NCBI GenBank assembly: GCA_038521825.1
Contig: JBCBKL010000044.1
Location: forward strand, 1 to 14,697
From: JBCBKL01 sp038521825
GTDB taxonomy: Bacteria; Pseudomonadota; Alphaproteobacteria; Rhodobacterales; Rhodobacteraceae
Length of the DNA stretch: 14,697 nt
Direction: 5' to 3'
The translations under genes and the position numbers were made by a program. Numbering within the stretch: position 1 is the stretch's first letter; every line of letters begins with the position of its first letter. The notes under the pieces were generated by a model. It made no database searches, was not told the origin of the DNA, and worked only from the letters and a program-made list of their open reading frames with translations. Below are positions 1 to 8,286 of the stretch, piece by piece.

Positions 1-295
1 CGTCGGCAATCTCGAACAGGGCTAGAAACTCGACGGATGGATGCCGCACTTCCCCCATGGTGTTAAGACGCACGAGATCGGACGAGGGTCGGTAGAGAGA
101 GAAGAGCGCCTCCATTTTTTGAATGATGGCCCGCGCCTCCTTGATTGCGGCTGAAGCCTGATCGGGCGATGCCAGCAATGCGATTTCGACATCGGCCCCG
201 AGCGCCTGGCCACTCCAACGATGGGTTGTTGCGCCGAGGGTTGGTGTTGCCGCCATCGCCGCCGCTATGCTGAGGAAACGCCGCCGCCGCATCAT
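1..295 (-). CDS. ApbE/NosX/NirX-type FAD:protein FMN transferase, partial
   Basis: The gene runs off the left edge, leaving about 98 N-terminal residues. The start is one of two adjacent ATG codons (295 or 292); the first overlaps the stop of the upstream flavoprotein gene by 4 bp (ATGA). The N terminus MRRRRFLSIAAAMAATPTLG fits a twin-arginine signal (RRxFL, then a short hydrophobic stretch), so export to the periplasm is likely. The mature part has the opening of the ApbE family: ALGADVEIAL (normally MGT...I), then MEALFSLYRPSSDLVRLN, matching the family's FS-Y-SE-LN region. ApbE proteins move FMN from FAD onto a threonine of an exported target. Such proteins next to NosR or NirI are called NosX or NirX. 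The adjacent gene offers a matching target threonine. Family confidence is high; which subfamily (NosX or NirX) is open because the catalytic C-terminal part is outside the window. Confidence 0.85.
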   Translation of the reverse strand, partial: MMRRRRFLSIAAAMAATPTLGATTHRWSGQALGADVEIALLASPDQASAAIKEARAIIQKMEALFSLYRPSSDLVRLNTMGEVRHPSVEFLALFEIAD

Positions 296-2391
296 TCGGC
301 TGCCGCCTTGTGTCCGTTTCGACGGTTTTCACGGGCACGGAGGATCAGGGGCACGCATTGTGCTTCGTCATCGTGGATCGTGACACAGTCGAGACACTGG
401 AAGCACTCTGAATACTGGATTTTGCCCGATCGCTCGATCGCACCGTACTTGCACTTGACCTTACATAGCTGACAGGGCGATCCGCATTCATCCCGCCGGT
501 TAATCCAGTCACGGCCGCGCACAAGACCGCCAATGGCCATTACGGCCCCAAGCGGACAGACGTAGCGGCAGAACCCTTTGAACAGGACCATCGACAGCAA
601 AAGCAGCCCGGCGGCGTAAACCACATAATACCATTCGCGCATGAAGAAGGTGGTTATCGCGGTTTTGAAGGGTTCGACCTCGACCGCTTTGTCCAACCTT
701 GCGGGCGCTGTGAACATGATGGCGATCAGTGCGAAAAGCACCCCATATTTCACCCATTTCAGGCGCCGATCCCAGATGTCGGAGAGTTCGATCTGCGGGA
801 TGCGAAAGAACCGGGCGATGTGGTGCGCGAATTCCTGCATTGCACCGAACGGGCAAAGCCATCCGCAGAAAAGACCGCGACCCCATAGGACAAACCCGAC
901 TATCGTTACACCCCAGATCACCAGTGAAAACGGATCATAAAGCAGGAAAGCATAGGACCCGCCCTCGATCGCCGTGCGCGCCACACCGAGTGGCGTAACC
1001 ACTGATAGCTGCCCCTGTCCCCACCATCCAATGAAGCCAGTGACGAAAGCAAGTATACCCAGTCGGATTGGCGTGAATTGAGGATGTCCCGCAAGGCGGT
1101 TGAGGTTGGGTCCCAGAAGGATCAACAAGAGCGCCAGAAACAGGCAGAGAACAATCAGGTCATTGGCCCGGTTACGCAGCGCCTCCAGCCAGGGAGGAGC
1201 GGGTTTGACGACTTCCGGTCTGAGATAAAACCGTTCGTCCGTCACGTGGTTGACCTTCAGCGTGACCGATCCAAGCTCGGGCTGAAAGACGCCATGTTCG
1301 CGGATCGCCTTCACCTGCAGCGTCCATTCCTGTGTGGGGTCGAACCCCAGACGACGGTCCGTCCGCAGGATCAGCGCAGTGCCAAGATCGACGGCCTCGT
1401 GCAGGGCATCTGGTACGTTGTCGTTAAGCTCGATAAGCAGGTCGGCATCGCGCAGCGCGACGGGAAATCCACCCTGGTCGGCGCTCACCCAATCAGGTGC
1501 GGTGTTGCGAATGAACTCTTCGGAAACAAGACCGTGTCGGCCTGTTTCGACCACGAGGATCGGTTCGTCGGAGGTCGAGATCGAAAGAAACTCCTGAAGT
1601 TCCGCAAAACCGTTATCTGACAATACGGCACGGGCGATGGAGGGCGGCCCAAGATCGACCACCCACAGGTCGAGATAAGTACCATCAGGATCGGCCTGCG
1701 CTTCGGGGTCATCGGTTTCCCAAAGCGTGCCGGCAAAGGCTCTGTTCATCTGGGCGTTCTTGACCTGCAGCCGGCTGACGAGGCCGGTTTCGACAACCTT
1801 GTCCCACGTCAGGTCTTCGACGTAGTCGGGGTTGGGATAGGCAGGCGGGCCGGTGCTGACGCCCTGCATCTTTTCGCGGGCAACCTTGATGGTAGCGGCA
1901 AGGATCGATTCATGGGCTATGCGCACCGATGCCGTGGCCTTGGTTACCCCGTCGAGATAGACTAGAGCGCTGCCATCAGAGCCGTCACCATAGGGTGTGC
2001 CCACCACGAGTGTGTCCGAGATGCTGTGGCCCCGGTACTGCTCAAAAAACGCATGGAATGCCGCCTCACCCAGTCCCGACACAAAGATCGGTTCGTTGTG
2101 CGAGATCAGCTTGACGTCCAGGAAGCGGCCATCGCGGTCGAGGATGACCAGCAGGTTGATTGGAGCGCCTGAAAAGCCTGGCAGGGGGGCCATCGGTTCG
2201 GTTTCAAAAACGTAACCGGCAGGCGCCCCGCCAGAATTCAGGAGCTCCCAAACGCCGTCTTCGCTGACCTGTTCGCCCAACGCCATGGGGGCGACAATGA
2301 AGGGTTCGATGTCGTCACGACCCAACGGGTCGGCCAAGGCCGTGACAAACCCACCGATCCAACACAGCATGGCTGCGAGGATGCGCAACAC
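292..2391 (-). CDS. NosR/NirI-family membrane FMN-binding iron-sulfur protein
   Basis: Full-length polytopic electron-transfer flavoprotein of the NosR/NirI family, 699 residues, close to the usual size of about 700. An N-terminal hydrophobic segment is followed by a periplasmic FMN-binding domain with DGVTKAT at residues 147-153, where Thr153 is the predicted site of covalent FMN. A long periplasmic part leads into several membrane segments from about residue 412. The C-terminal half carries CGWLCP (509-514), CRYVCP (608-613) and ferredoxin-like cysteines CGSPCQLCKVKC (636-647) and CFQCLDC (663-669). NosR supplies electrons for N2O reductase maturation or turnover; NirI is the analogue near nitrite reductase. 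Neither partner is visible here. I prefer GTG at 2391, because GGGAGGA lies 5 nt upstream of it; the ATG at 2409 adds 6 residues but has no good ribosome site. The gene is 59 bp or more from the ABC ATPase upstream and may share or lack its own promoter. Confidence 0.88.
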   Translation of the reverse strand: MLRILAAMLCWIGGFVTALADPLGRDDIEPFIVAPMALGEQVSEDGVWELLNSGGAPAGYVFETEPMAPLPGFSGAPINLLVILDRDGRFLDVKLISHNEPIFVSGLGEAAFHAFFEQYRGHSISDTLVVGTPYGDGSDGSALVYLDGVTKATASVRIAHESILAATIKVAREKMQGVSTGPPAYPNPDYVEDLTWDKVVETGLVSRLQVKNAQMNRAFAGTLWETDDPEAQADPDGTYLDLWVVDLGPPSIARAVLSDNGFAELQEFLSISTSDEPILVVETGRHGLVSEEFIRNTAPDWVSADQGGFPVALRDADLLIELNDNVPDALHEAVDLGTALILRTDRRLGFDPTQEWTLQVKAIREHGVFQPELGSVTLKVNHVTDERFYLRPEVVKPAPPWLEALRNRANDLIVLCLFLALLLILLGPNLNRLAGHPQFTPIRLGILAFVTGFIGWWGQGQLSVVTPLGVARTAIEGGSYAFLLYDPFSLVIWGVTIVGFVLWGRGLFCGWLCPFGAMQEFAHHIARFFRIPQIELSDIWDRRLKWVKYGVLFALIAIMFTAPARLDKAVEVEPFKTAITTFFMREWYYVVYAAGLLLLSMVLFKGFCRYVCPLGAVMAIGGLVRGRDWINRRDECGSPCQLCKVKCKYGAIERSGKIQYSECFQCLDCVTIHDDEAQCVPLILRARENRRNGHKAAAE

Positions 2392-2409
2392 GATTGTCCT
2401 CCCGTTCAT

Positions 2410-2468
2410 GGGCAGAGCGTAGGCGCGCGGGCAGGGCGACCAAATTGGACTAAGGTCTAAGACTTGCC
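2410..2468. other. Short gap between ATPase and NosR/NirI-like genes
   Basis: Fifty-nine bases separate the genes. I see no hairpin with a T run, no FNR-type TTGAT-N4-ATCAA site and no convincing promoter, so it is unclear whether the flavoprotein gene is cotranscribed with the transport operon or driven by a weak local start. Confidence 0.4.
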
Positions 2469-3527
2469 TCAGACCGCGATCCGCAATTCATCTTCGCCGA
2501 ACAGGCGCACGTCAGCCATATCGAACGTCAGACCAACGGTTTCGTCTTCCTGAATGCCTGAGCCGCCTGCAATGCGGACATTCACAGGTTCATCGTGACC
2601 GGGTACGTCAACATAGGCAAAACTGTCGCCCCCCAGATGTTCCGCGACGCCGACGGTGCCTTTAAGGATCCCCTCTTCGGGTGCGCAGAGGGTGATGTGT
2701 TCGGGCCTTACACCAAAATACCCTGGTTGGCCCTGCAACCCCGCGATCGCGACATGGCTGCCGTCAGCGAGCGTTACGCCACCGGCAGCGGGCTGGCACC
2801 CGATGATGTTCATCTTGGGTGACCCGATGAACGTCGCTACGAAAAGGTTGGACGGGTTGCGATACAGCTCGAGCGGCGGGCCCTCCTGCTGGATCACGCC
2901 GGCGTTGAAGACGACGATCCGGTCTGCCAGCGTCATCGCCTCGACCTGGTCATGGGTGACATAGATCATCGTCTTGCCAAGCCGCTTGTGCAACCGCGCG
3001 ATTTCGATCCGCATCTGGACCCGCAGGGCGGCGTCGAGGTTCGAAAGTGGCTCGTCGAACAGAAACGCCGCTGGTTCCCGGACTATGGCGCGCCCGATGG
3101 CTACACGCTGGCGCTGGCCGCCCGACATCTCCTTTGGTTTGCGTTCCATGAGCGGCCCGAGTTGCAGGATGTCCGCAGCCCGATCCACCGCCGCATCAAT
3201 ACCCGGCTTGTCGGTACCACCTACTTTGAGACCAAAACCCATGTTTTCGCGGACCGTCATGTGGGGGTAGAGCGCATAGGACTGGAACACCATCGCTAGG
3301 CCCCGTTCAGCCGCACCAAGATGGCTGACATCGTGGCCTTCAATCTCGATATGACCCGATGTGATCTCCTCGAGGCCGGAGATCAGTCGCAACATCGTCG
3401 ACTTTCCGCATCCCGATGGGCCGACGAAAACGACGAACTCGCCTTCCCGAATGTCGAGGTCCACGCCCTTGATGACGTGAACGGACCCGAAGAATTTGTG
3501 GATATCGTTGAGTTTGATCTCACCCAT
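2469..3527 (-). CDS. Sugar ABC transporter ATP-binding protein (MalK/UgpC/MsmX type)
   Basis: Cytoplasmic ATPase that powers the carbohydrate importer encoded by the upstream genes. At 352 residues it has normal family length. All ATPase motifs are intact: Walker A GPSGCGKS (36-43), Q-loop Gln82, signature MSGGQRQR (134-141), Walker B FLFDEP (155-160) and switch His192 in THDQVEA. Residues from about 240 form the C-terminal OB/TOBE-type regulatory domain of MalK-like proteins, including the typical FGVRPEHI segment. It is the last gene of the leftward transport operon, 6 bp after the glycoside hydrolase stop, and GGGGGAGGAG overlapping the end of that gene serves as its ribosome site. ATPases of this class sometimes serve several importers, so it may not be exclusive to this cargo. 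Confidence 0.95.
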   Translation of the reverse strand: MGEIKLNDIHKFFGSVHVIKGVDLDIREGEFVVFVGPSGCGKSTMLRLISGLEEITSGHIEIEGHDVSHLGAAERGLAMVFQSYALYPHMTVRENMGFGLKVGGTDKPGIDAAVDRAADILQLGPLMERKPKEMSGGQRQRVAIGRAIVREPAAFLFDEPLSNLDAALRVQMRIEIARLHKRLGKTMIYVTHDQVEAMTLADRIVVFNAGVIQQEGPPLELYRNPSNLFVATFIGSPKMNIIGCQPAAGGVTLADGSHVAIAGLQGQPGYFGVRPEHITLCAPEEGILKGTVGVAEHLGGDSFAYVDVPGHDEPVNVRIAGGSGIQEDETVGLTFDMADVRLFGEDELRIAV

Positions 3528-3533
3528 TTTCGA

Positions 3534-4784
3534 TTACTCCTCCCCCAGTTCCTGCAAGCCCCATGCGAGCCATATCGCCGCGGTCCAGGAAAATGTGCCA
3601 CCACCACAGCCCTGGCCATCAATGGGGCTGAAGTATTCGGCAAACCCGCCTGTTCTCATCAGCTTTGCTGTGTCGGATCGGATGCGGCTGGCCCATGCCT
3701 CTTCACCGCTTTCGGCAAAACCCTGGGCGATCATGTAATTGACCATGGCCCATGCCGGGCCGCGCCAGTACCGCACGTGATCAAAGTGTGGGCTGCGCGG
3801 GTCAAAGCTGGGCACCAGATGGGTCACGTGTTTTGCGATGGCGGCTAGCGTATTTGTCAGCGAATCCTTGTGTGCGGTCACCCCGGCAAAAAGCGGCAGG
3901 AACGAGGCCGAGGTGACACCATCAGCCTGCTGGCCGCTGCGCAGATCCAACGTGACGTAGGCATTGGCGTCGTCGTTCCATAGCCGTTCCATTCCGGCCT
4001 CCAACCGTGCGATCCGTTCCGCGACATGGTCTGCCGGTTGACCTGCTCGTTGCAGCATGGCGTGAATCGACTTTTCGGCTCGCAACAAGATCGAAGTGAT
4101 CCCCGGATCTGCCACGAAGAATGGGCATTCGGCTGCAATCTTGCGCTGGTCCCAGCCGCAGGCGCTGCCAAACTGGACAAGGGCAAGGTACCGATCGTAG
4201 TCGGCTTTCTTGGGGCGCATCTCAGTGTTGATCAGGGAAGTATCGCGTCGTGTGTATTCGCCAACATTCGATACATCGATAGCATCGCCGGGTCGGTCCC
4301 AGTCGGGAAGGTTGTCGCGGCCACTTTCCCAGGGATGGGTCACGGCGATGACCCCCAGCTCGTCGGGGTCCCGTGCGTCGTGGAACCATTGGTGCCATCG
4401 GTCGAGCGCCTCTACAAATCCGGTCGCGCGGGCGGGGTCCTCGCGACCCAATTCCTCGATCACGATCGCCGCGACCGGGGGCTGCGTGATGCCAGAGCTG
4501 GGGATCGGTCCGTTATTCGCTTTCCAGACCGAGGGGCCGGGGTAGTACGTTGGCTCATCAACGCGAAAAACGATGTGAGGCACCATGCCGTCGGGCCATT
4601 GCGCTTCGAACAAAGTGTCAAGTTCTTGCCAAGCCCGCTCGCGATCAAACGTCGCAAAGCCGAGGGCGACAAAAACTGAATCCCAGTTCCATTGGTAGGG
4701 ATAAAGCCCGTCGGTCGGCACCGTATAGCCGCCGCGGTCGTTGTTCCGCAGAATCTGGCGGGCCTTTTCGTTGAGATCTTCCAT
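3534..4784 (-). CDS. Clan GH-G glycoside hydrolase, GH63-like (mannosyl/glucosylglycerate hydrolase type)
   Basis: Predicted cytoplasmic (alpha/alpha)6-barrel glycosidase of 416 residues with no signal peptide. The size suits the small bacterial GH63 enzymes that hydrolyse mannosylglycerate or glucosylglycerate rather than large oligosaccharide glucosidases. Visible landmarks are YQWNWDS (30-36), PWESGRDN (151-158), YWRGPAW (339-345), FAEYFSP (381-387) and FSWTAA (398-403). By analogy with GH63 and trehalase, Asp157 in ESGRD is the likely general acid and Glu383 in FAEYF the likely base of an inverting mechanism. The gene begins 1 bp after the MalG-like permease stop and sits 6 bp before the ATPase, so it is translated with the transporter and probably splits the imported glycoside inside the cell. 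Substrate is inferred: glucosylglycerate, mannosylglycerate, glucosylglycerol or another short alpha-glycoside. Family assignment is firm; the EC activity is not. Confidence 0.8.
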   Translation of the reverse strand: MEDLNEKARQILRNNDRGGYTVPTDGLYPYQWNWDSVFVALGFATFDRERAWQELDTLFEAQWPDGMVPHIVFRVDEPTYYPGPSVWKANNGPIPSSGITQPPVAAIVIEELGREDPARATGFVEALDRWHQWFHDARDPDELGVIAVTHPWESGRDNLPDWDRPGDAIDVSNVGEYTRRDTSLINTEMRPKKADYDRYLALVQFGSACGWDQRKIAAECPFFVADPGITSILLRAEKSIHAMLQRAGQPADHVAERIARLEAGMERLWNDDANAYVTLDLRSGQQADGVTSASFLPLFAGVTAHKDSLTNTLAAIAKHVTHLVPSFDPRSPHFDHVRYWRGPAWAMVNYMIAQGFAESGEEAWASRIRSDTAKLMRTGGFAEYFSPIDGQGCGGGTFSWTAAIWLAWGLQELGEE

Positions 4785-4785
4785 A

Positions 4786-6012
4786 TCAGCCTTTCACGGA
4801 TCCGGCTGTCAGGCCGGTCACGAGGAACCGTTCGAACCACAAGAAAATAGCGAGCACCGGCAGGGTCACGATCACGGCCCCGGCCATGAGGTGCTGGCGT
4901 GGCACTTCGGACGAATTTAATGAGACGACAGCCCGCGGCAGGGTGAAGATTTCCGGACTGTCGAGGAACATAAACGCGAAAAGGAACTCGTTCCAGGCGA
5001 TCATAAAGACGTAGAGCGCGACAGAGGCTATGGCGGGCAGGGATAATGGCAGCGTAATTTTCCAGATGACTGCAAGACGCGAACACCCATCCATCATACC
5101 GGCCTCTTCAAGTTCTGCTGGAAGCCCGCGAAAGTAGCCCTGCAGCATGTAAAGCGCGACGGGGATGGTCGTTGCCGGGTAGATGATGACGAGCCCCAGC
5201 AGGCTGTCCCGCAGCCCAAGCTGGCTGAAGACGGCGTAGAGCGGGATGACCAGAACGATGGCTGGTACCATGTAGATCAGCAAGATCGAGCGGGAGAATG
5301 TTTGCCGCCCCGGAAACTTCAGCCGCGAAATCGCATATGCGCCCGGGATAGATGCGGCCAGTGTCAACAGCACCGTAACCACCGAGACAAATGTTGAGAC
5401 GAGAATGTACCGCCCGAAATCGAATGTCGTGAAAAGCTCGATGTAGGAGCTGAAAAGCTCGAAAAAGCCCTGGTTGATGTTGATCGAGTAGTCGAGCGGG
5501 TTCTGCAGCAACTCCGCCTGCTTTTTGAAGCTCGTCATCAGCATCGCGTAGAAAGGCAGCAACACGATGGTGGTGAAAAAAACAAAGCCAAGGCCTTTGA
5601 GCGCGCGGCCCAAAACTTCTTCGCTGCGATACCGGTTGAGTGTCCGCCAGTCCCGCTTGCGGAAAGCGAGCGCGACAGCGCCGACAGTCAGCCCTGTGAG
5701 TGCAACGAGGACAAGCAGGCCCGTGATCGGCCGCGCACCGAAGGAGATGCCGAGGGGCGCGAAGAACGTGAGCAATAGCGTGACGACCACGTAGGCCCCG
5801 CCACCGATCATCCAGCGGCCTGTCAGGTCATTTCGTATCTGGTCCGCTAAAAGCCAGCCGAACGCGCCGGCAATCCCGGCCAGCGTCGCGGTAAGTGGCG
5901 TCATCGCAGCCTCCGTCCCGAAAACCAACGTGATGCCAACCCCGAATACGACCGAGACAACGAAACCCCAAATAGCGCCGAGCGCCGTGGCAAGAATGAT
6001 ACCCCTCCGCAT
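4786..6012 (-). CDS. MalG-type sugar ABC permease with N-terminal membrane extension
   Basis: Inner-membrane permease subunit of a CUT1-type carbohydrate importer. The permease core covers roughly residues 135-408 and ends in the typical FLWFERFLVTGLTAGSVKG tail. The cytoplasmic EAA loop that docks with the ATPase is at about 301-326, reading LEEAGMMDGCSRLAVIWKIT and then LP. The oddity is the first 130 residues or so: about four extra hydrophobic segments (near 5-30, 38-55, 68-88 and 95-116) precede the usual first membrane helix, making the protein 408 residues against about 280 for the family. The start ATG overlaps the stop of the MalF-like gene by 1 bp (TAATG), so the two subunits are translationally coupled, as expected for a 1:1 heterodimer. 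Confidence 0.93.
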   Translation of the reverse strand: MRRGIILATALGAIWGFVVSVVFGVGITLVFGTEAAMTPLTATLAGIAGAFGWLLADQIRNDLTGRWMIGGGAYVVVTLLLTFFAPLGISFGARPITGLLVLVALTGLTVGAVALAFRKRDWRTLNRYRSEEVLGRALKGLGFVFFTTIVLLPFYAMLMTSFKKQAELLQNPLDYSININQGFFELFSSYIELFTTFDFGRYILVSTFVSVVTVLLTLAASIPGAYAISRLKFPGRQTFSRSILLIYMVPAIVLVIPLYAVFSQLGLRDSLLGLVIIYPATTIPVALYMLQGYFRGLPAELEEAGMMDGCSRLAVIWKITLPLSLPAIASVALYVFMIAWNEFLFAFMFLDSPEIFTLPRAVVSLNSSEVPRQHLMAGAVIVTLPVLAIFLWFERFLVTGLTAGSVKG

Positions 6013-7268
6013 TACATCCCCTCCTCTTTCGGCACGAACTTGAAGTAGAACCAGACGAATATCGCGAGCATGAAGAAGATGACGACGGCCACCGCAGCGC
6101 CTGCACCGAGGTTCGACAGCGCGAAAGCCTGTTCATAGACATTGACCGTGAGGGTCCGCGTGCCTGACGCGCCGCCGGTCAACAGAAAGATATCGTCGAA
6201 CTTGTTGAAGGTCCAAATGAAGCGCAGCAGGAACAGCGTTGAAATGATCCCGATGAGTTGCGGCAGCGAGATGTACCAGAAGGTTTGAAACGGTGTCGCG
6301 CCGTCCATCTCTGCTGCTTCGTTCAGATCGGCCGATAGCGATTGCATGCGGGCCAGGATGAACAGGAAGGCCAAGGGAAAATAGCGCCAGGCCTCGAAAG
6401 CGATCACGGTCCATAGCGCGATGCCCCGCGTGCCGAGGAAGTTGATCGTCCCGCTCGTCACGCCGGTGTTCAGCAAAATGGCATTCACGGTGCCCGAGAA
6501 CGGATCGAGCAGGAAGATCCATGTAAAAGCGACCGCAATAACGGGCGAGACGTAGGGAAACAGGAACAGGCCGCGCAACAAGGACCGGCCCGGGAACGCT
6601 GTCATCAAGAGCTGCGCGGCAAACAGCCCAAGGATCAGCGCGCCTCCGGTGCCGCCGATTGTGTAGACGATCGAAACCCAGAGAACCCCCCAGAATTCCG
6701 ACGCGTCAAACACCCTTCGGAAATTGTCGAAAGTAAATTCGAGACTGGTCAGAACGTTCTGCGACCGCCCCGTAACGATCACTTCAGTATCCCTCGGTGC
6801 CGCGCCGGCATAGTCGGCGGTCGCCTCGAGGACGCCCTTGATCCGCGTCCGCTCGCGCGGTTCCAGCGTGCCCAGATCGCAGCGGATCGTGCTGTCATCT
6901 ACGACGCAGGGTTCGTCGATGCTTACGACCTTCAGACCCTCCGGTATGGTGTCGGTCAGGACGGCATCGAAGACCGGCTCTTGGGGCGAACTCGACCTGA
7001 TCTGGAACTCGATATTGAACTGATCCCCGGCCTGCGTGACCTCGCCGCTGACGCGCTCCCTCACCAGGGCCTTGGCGGCCCGAAGGTCCGCAAGTTCCAC
7101 CGGTTTGACCGAAATCCAGAAGTTGGCAAAGACCGGGATCATCACGATCAGCAAAACCGCGATGACCGTGGGTGCCAGCATTCCGAAGGCGAGCCGCATT
7201 TCCCTTCGCTCAATAGGGCCAATCCTTTTCCGTGCCGCTTCAAGCTCTTCAGCTGTTGCTTTTGCCAC
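6012..7268 (-). CDS. MalF-type sugar ABC permease with DUF11-like periplasmic insert
   Basis: Inner-membrane partner of the MalG-type subunit, 418 residues instead of the usual 290-320. Membrane helix 1 lies at about 27-50. About 110 polar residues follow (roughly 60-168) before the conserved permease core resumes at LEFTFDNFRRVF. This insert reads like a small beta-sandwich of the DUF11 kind: DAVLTDTIPEGLKVVSID (101-118), then Cys121 and Cys130 around a short turn, then LGTLEPRERT. The cysteines could form a periplasmic disulfide. The EAA loop NEAAEMDGATPFQTFWYISL, followed by P, is at 316-336. Translation starts at GTG 7268 with GGGAGGG just upstream, inside the end of the LacI gene, which it overlaps by 20 bp. 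The core function is certain; the role of the insert, perhaps docking the binding protein, is inference. Confidence 0.92.
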   Translation of the reverse strand: MAKATAEELEAARKRIGPIERREMRLAFGMLAPTVIAVLLIVMIPVFANFWISVKPVELADLRAAKALVRERVSGEVTQAGDQFNIEFQIRSSSPQEPVFDAVLTDTIPEGLKVVSIDEPCVVDDSTIRCDLGTLEPRERTRIKGVLEATADYAGAAPRDTEVIVTGRSQNVLTSLEFTFDNFRRVFDASEFWGVLWVSIVYTIGGTGGALILGLFAAQLLMTAFPGRSLLRGLFLFPYVSPVIAVAFTWIFLLDPFSGTVNAILLNTGVTSGTINFLGTRGIALWTVIAFEAWRYFPLAFLFILARMQSLSADLNEAAEMDGATPFQTFWYISLPQLIGIISTLFLLRFIWTFNKFDDIFLLTGGASGTRTLTVNVYEQAFALSNLGAGAAVAVVIFFMLAIFVWFYFKFVPKEEGM

Positions 7269-8286
7269 TTTTCCCTCCCCGTGCCGGTGGGCCGCTTGAT
7301 GCCCGCGTCTTCAGTCGAACCGGCAGGCTGATCGTTCTCACCGGGGCGTCGATATTTGCTTTTCGGGCGAGGAACGTCTCGGCAAGCTGTTGACCGATGC
7401 CTTTTGGATCGACTGCGACGGACGTGAGCGGCGGCACCCAGAGCCGCGAGTCTTCGATGTCGTCAAAGCCTACGACCGAGACGTCCTTGCCCACCTCCAA
7501 ACCCAACTCGGCGAAGCCAAGCGTCGCCCCTGCTGCCACGACATCGCAGTTGCAGATGAAGCCGGTGATGTCCGGATGTTCGCGATGAAGATCAATGGCG
7601 GCTTTCTTGGCGGCGGTCTTGGTTTCATCGCACTTGCGTACGATCGGGTTGTTGCATTTTGCGCCAATCAGAGCGGTGACATAGCCGCCAATGCGCTGGT
7701 CGAGTGTGGCACCGTCCAATTCGCCGCCCAGGAATCCGATCCGTCGATGCCCAAGTTCAATGAGATGCTTGGTTGCGAGATTTGTTCCATAGGCTGAATC
7801 GATTCCGACGTGATCAAAAACCTGGTCTGCGAATTGCCGCAGGAGCGTGACGGTGATGGGGCTGTTTGCCATCACCCAATCGACCGTATCCTGCGAAGTC
7901 CCGATCGCCGGAACCCAGAGAAGACCGCCCAGCCCTCCACCAATCATGGTATGCAAATATCGTTCCTGCCGCGCCGGATCATCATGGCTGTCGAGGACAT
8001 AGACAAGATACCCGTGCTCTTCGAGCGACTCGTTCACGCCGCCCACCACCTCGGCATTGAAGGGGTTGCCGATCTTGTTGATCAGCAGGCCGATATCGCG
8101 GCTTTGCCCCGATCGCATGGCCGAGGCCCGCCGGTCCTGAACGTAATTTACCGTCTTCGCGGCCTGCAGAACCTTGCGCCGCGTTTCCTCGGATATGCGA
8201 CCGCTGCCGCGCAGGACCTGGCTGACCGTCGATGTCGATACACCTGCCGCCCGTGCGACCGTTCGTATGGTCGGGCGCCCGCTCAT
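7249..8286 (-). CDS. LacI-family transcriptional repressor of the glycoside transport operon
   Basis: 345-residue regulator with the standard LacI layout. The helix-turn-helix is at residues 6-26 (IRTVARAAGVSTSTVSQVL), followed by the hinge region near 45-60 (VNYVQDRRASAMRSG) and a periplasmic-binding-protein-like effector domain from DIGLLINKIGNPF (about 64) to the C terminus. I chose ATG 8286 because it overlaps the stop of a short upstream ORF as ATGA and gives the usual family N terminus; ATG 8316 would add 10 residues and has a stop two codons before it. The gene precedes and overlaps the MalF-like permease gene. Two palindromes with a central ACGT lie upstream in the divergent promoter region and are the obvious binding sites, so autoregulation plus control of both transcripts is likely. 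The imported sugar or a breakdown product is the probable inducer. Confidence 0.92.
   Translation of the reverse strand: MSGRPTIRTVARAAGVSTSTVSQVLRGSGRISEETRRKVLQAAKTVNYVQDRRASAMRSGQSRDIGLLINKIGNPFNAEVVGGVNESLEEHGYLVYVLDSHDDPARQERYLHTMIGGGLGGLLWVPAIGTSQDTVDWVMANSPITVTLLRQFADQVFDHVGIDSAYGTNLATKHLIELGHRRIGFLGGELDGATLDQRIGGYVTALIGAKCNNPIVRKCDETKTAAKKAAIDLHREHPDITGFICNCDVVAAGATLGFAELGLEVGKDVSVVGFDDIEDSRLWVPPLTSVAVDPKGIGQQLAETFLARKANIDAPVRTISLPVRLKTRASSGPPARGGKSGKSNS

Noticed and set aside
1078..1620. Plus-strand ORF of 180 residues antisense to the NosR/NirI-like gene
   Set aside because: It mirrors the periplasmic domain of a clearly real gene and looks like a compositional shadow.
292..2409. 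Reading the left end as part of a nitrous oxide reductase (nos) operon
   Set aside because: Only NosR/NirI-like and ApbE-like genes are visible, with no nosZ, nosD, nosF or nosY, so a denitrification role is not assigned.
4026..4679. Plus-strand ORF of 217 residues antisense to the glycoside hydrolase
   Set aside because: The opposite strand encodes a complete GH63-like protein with conserved motifs; this frame has no family features.
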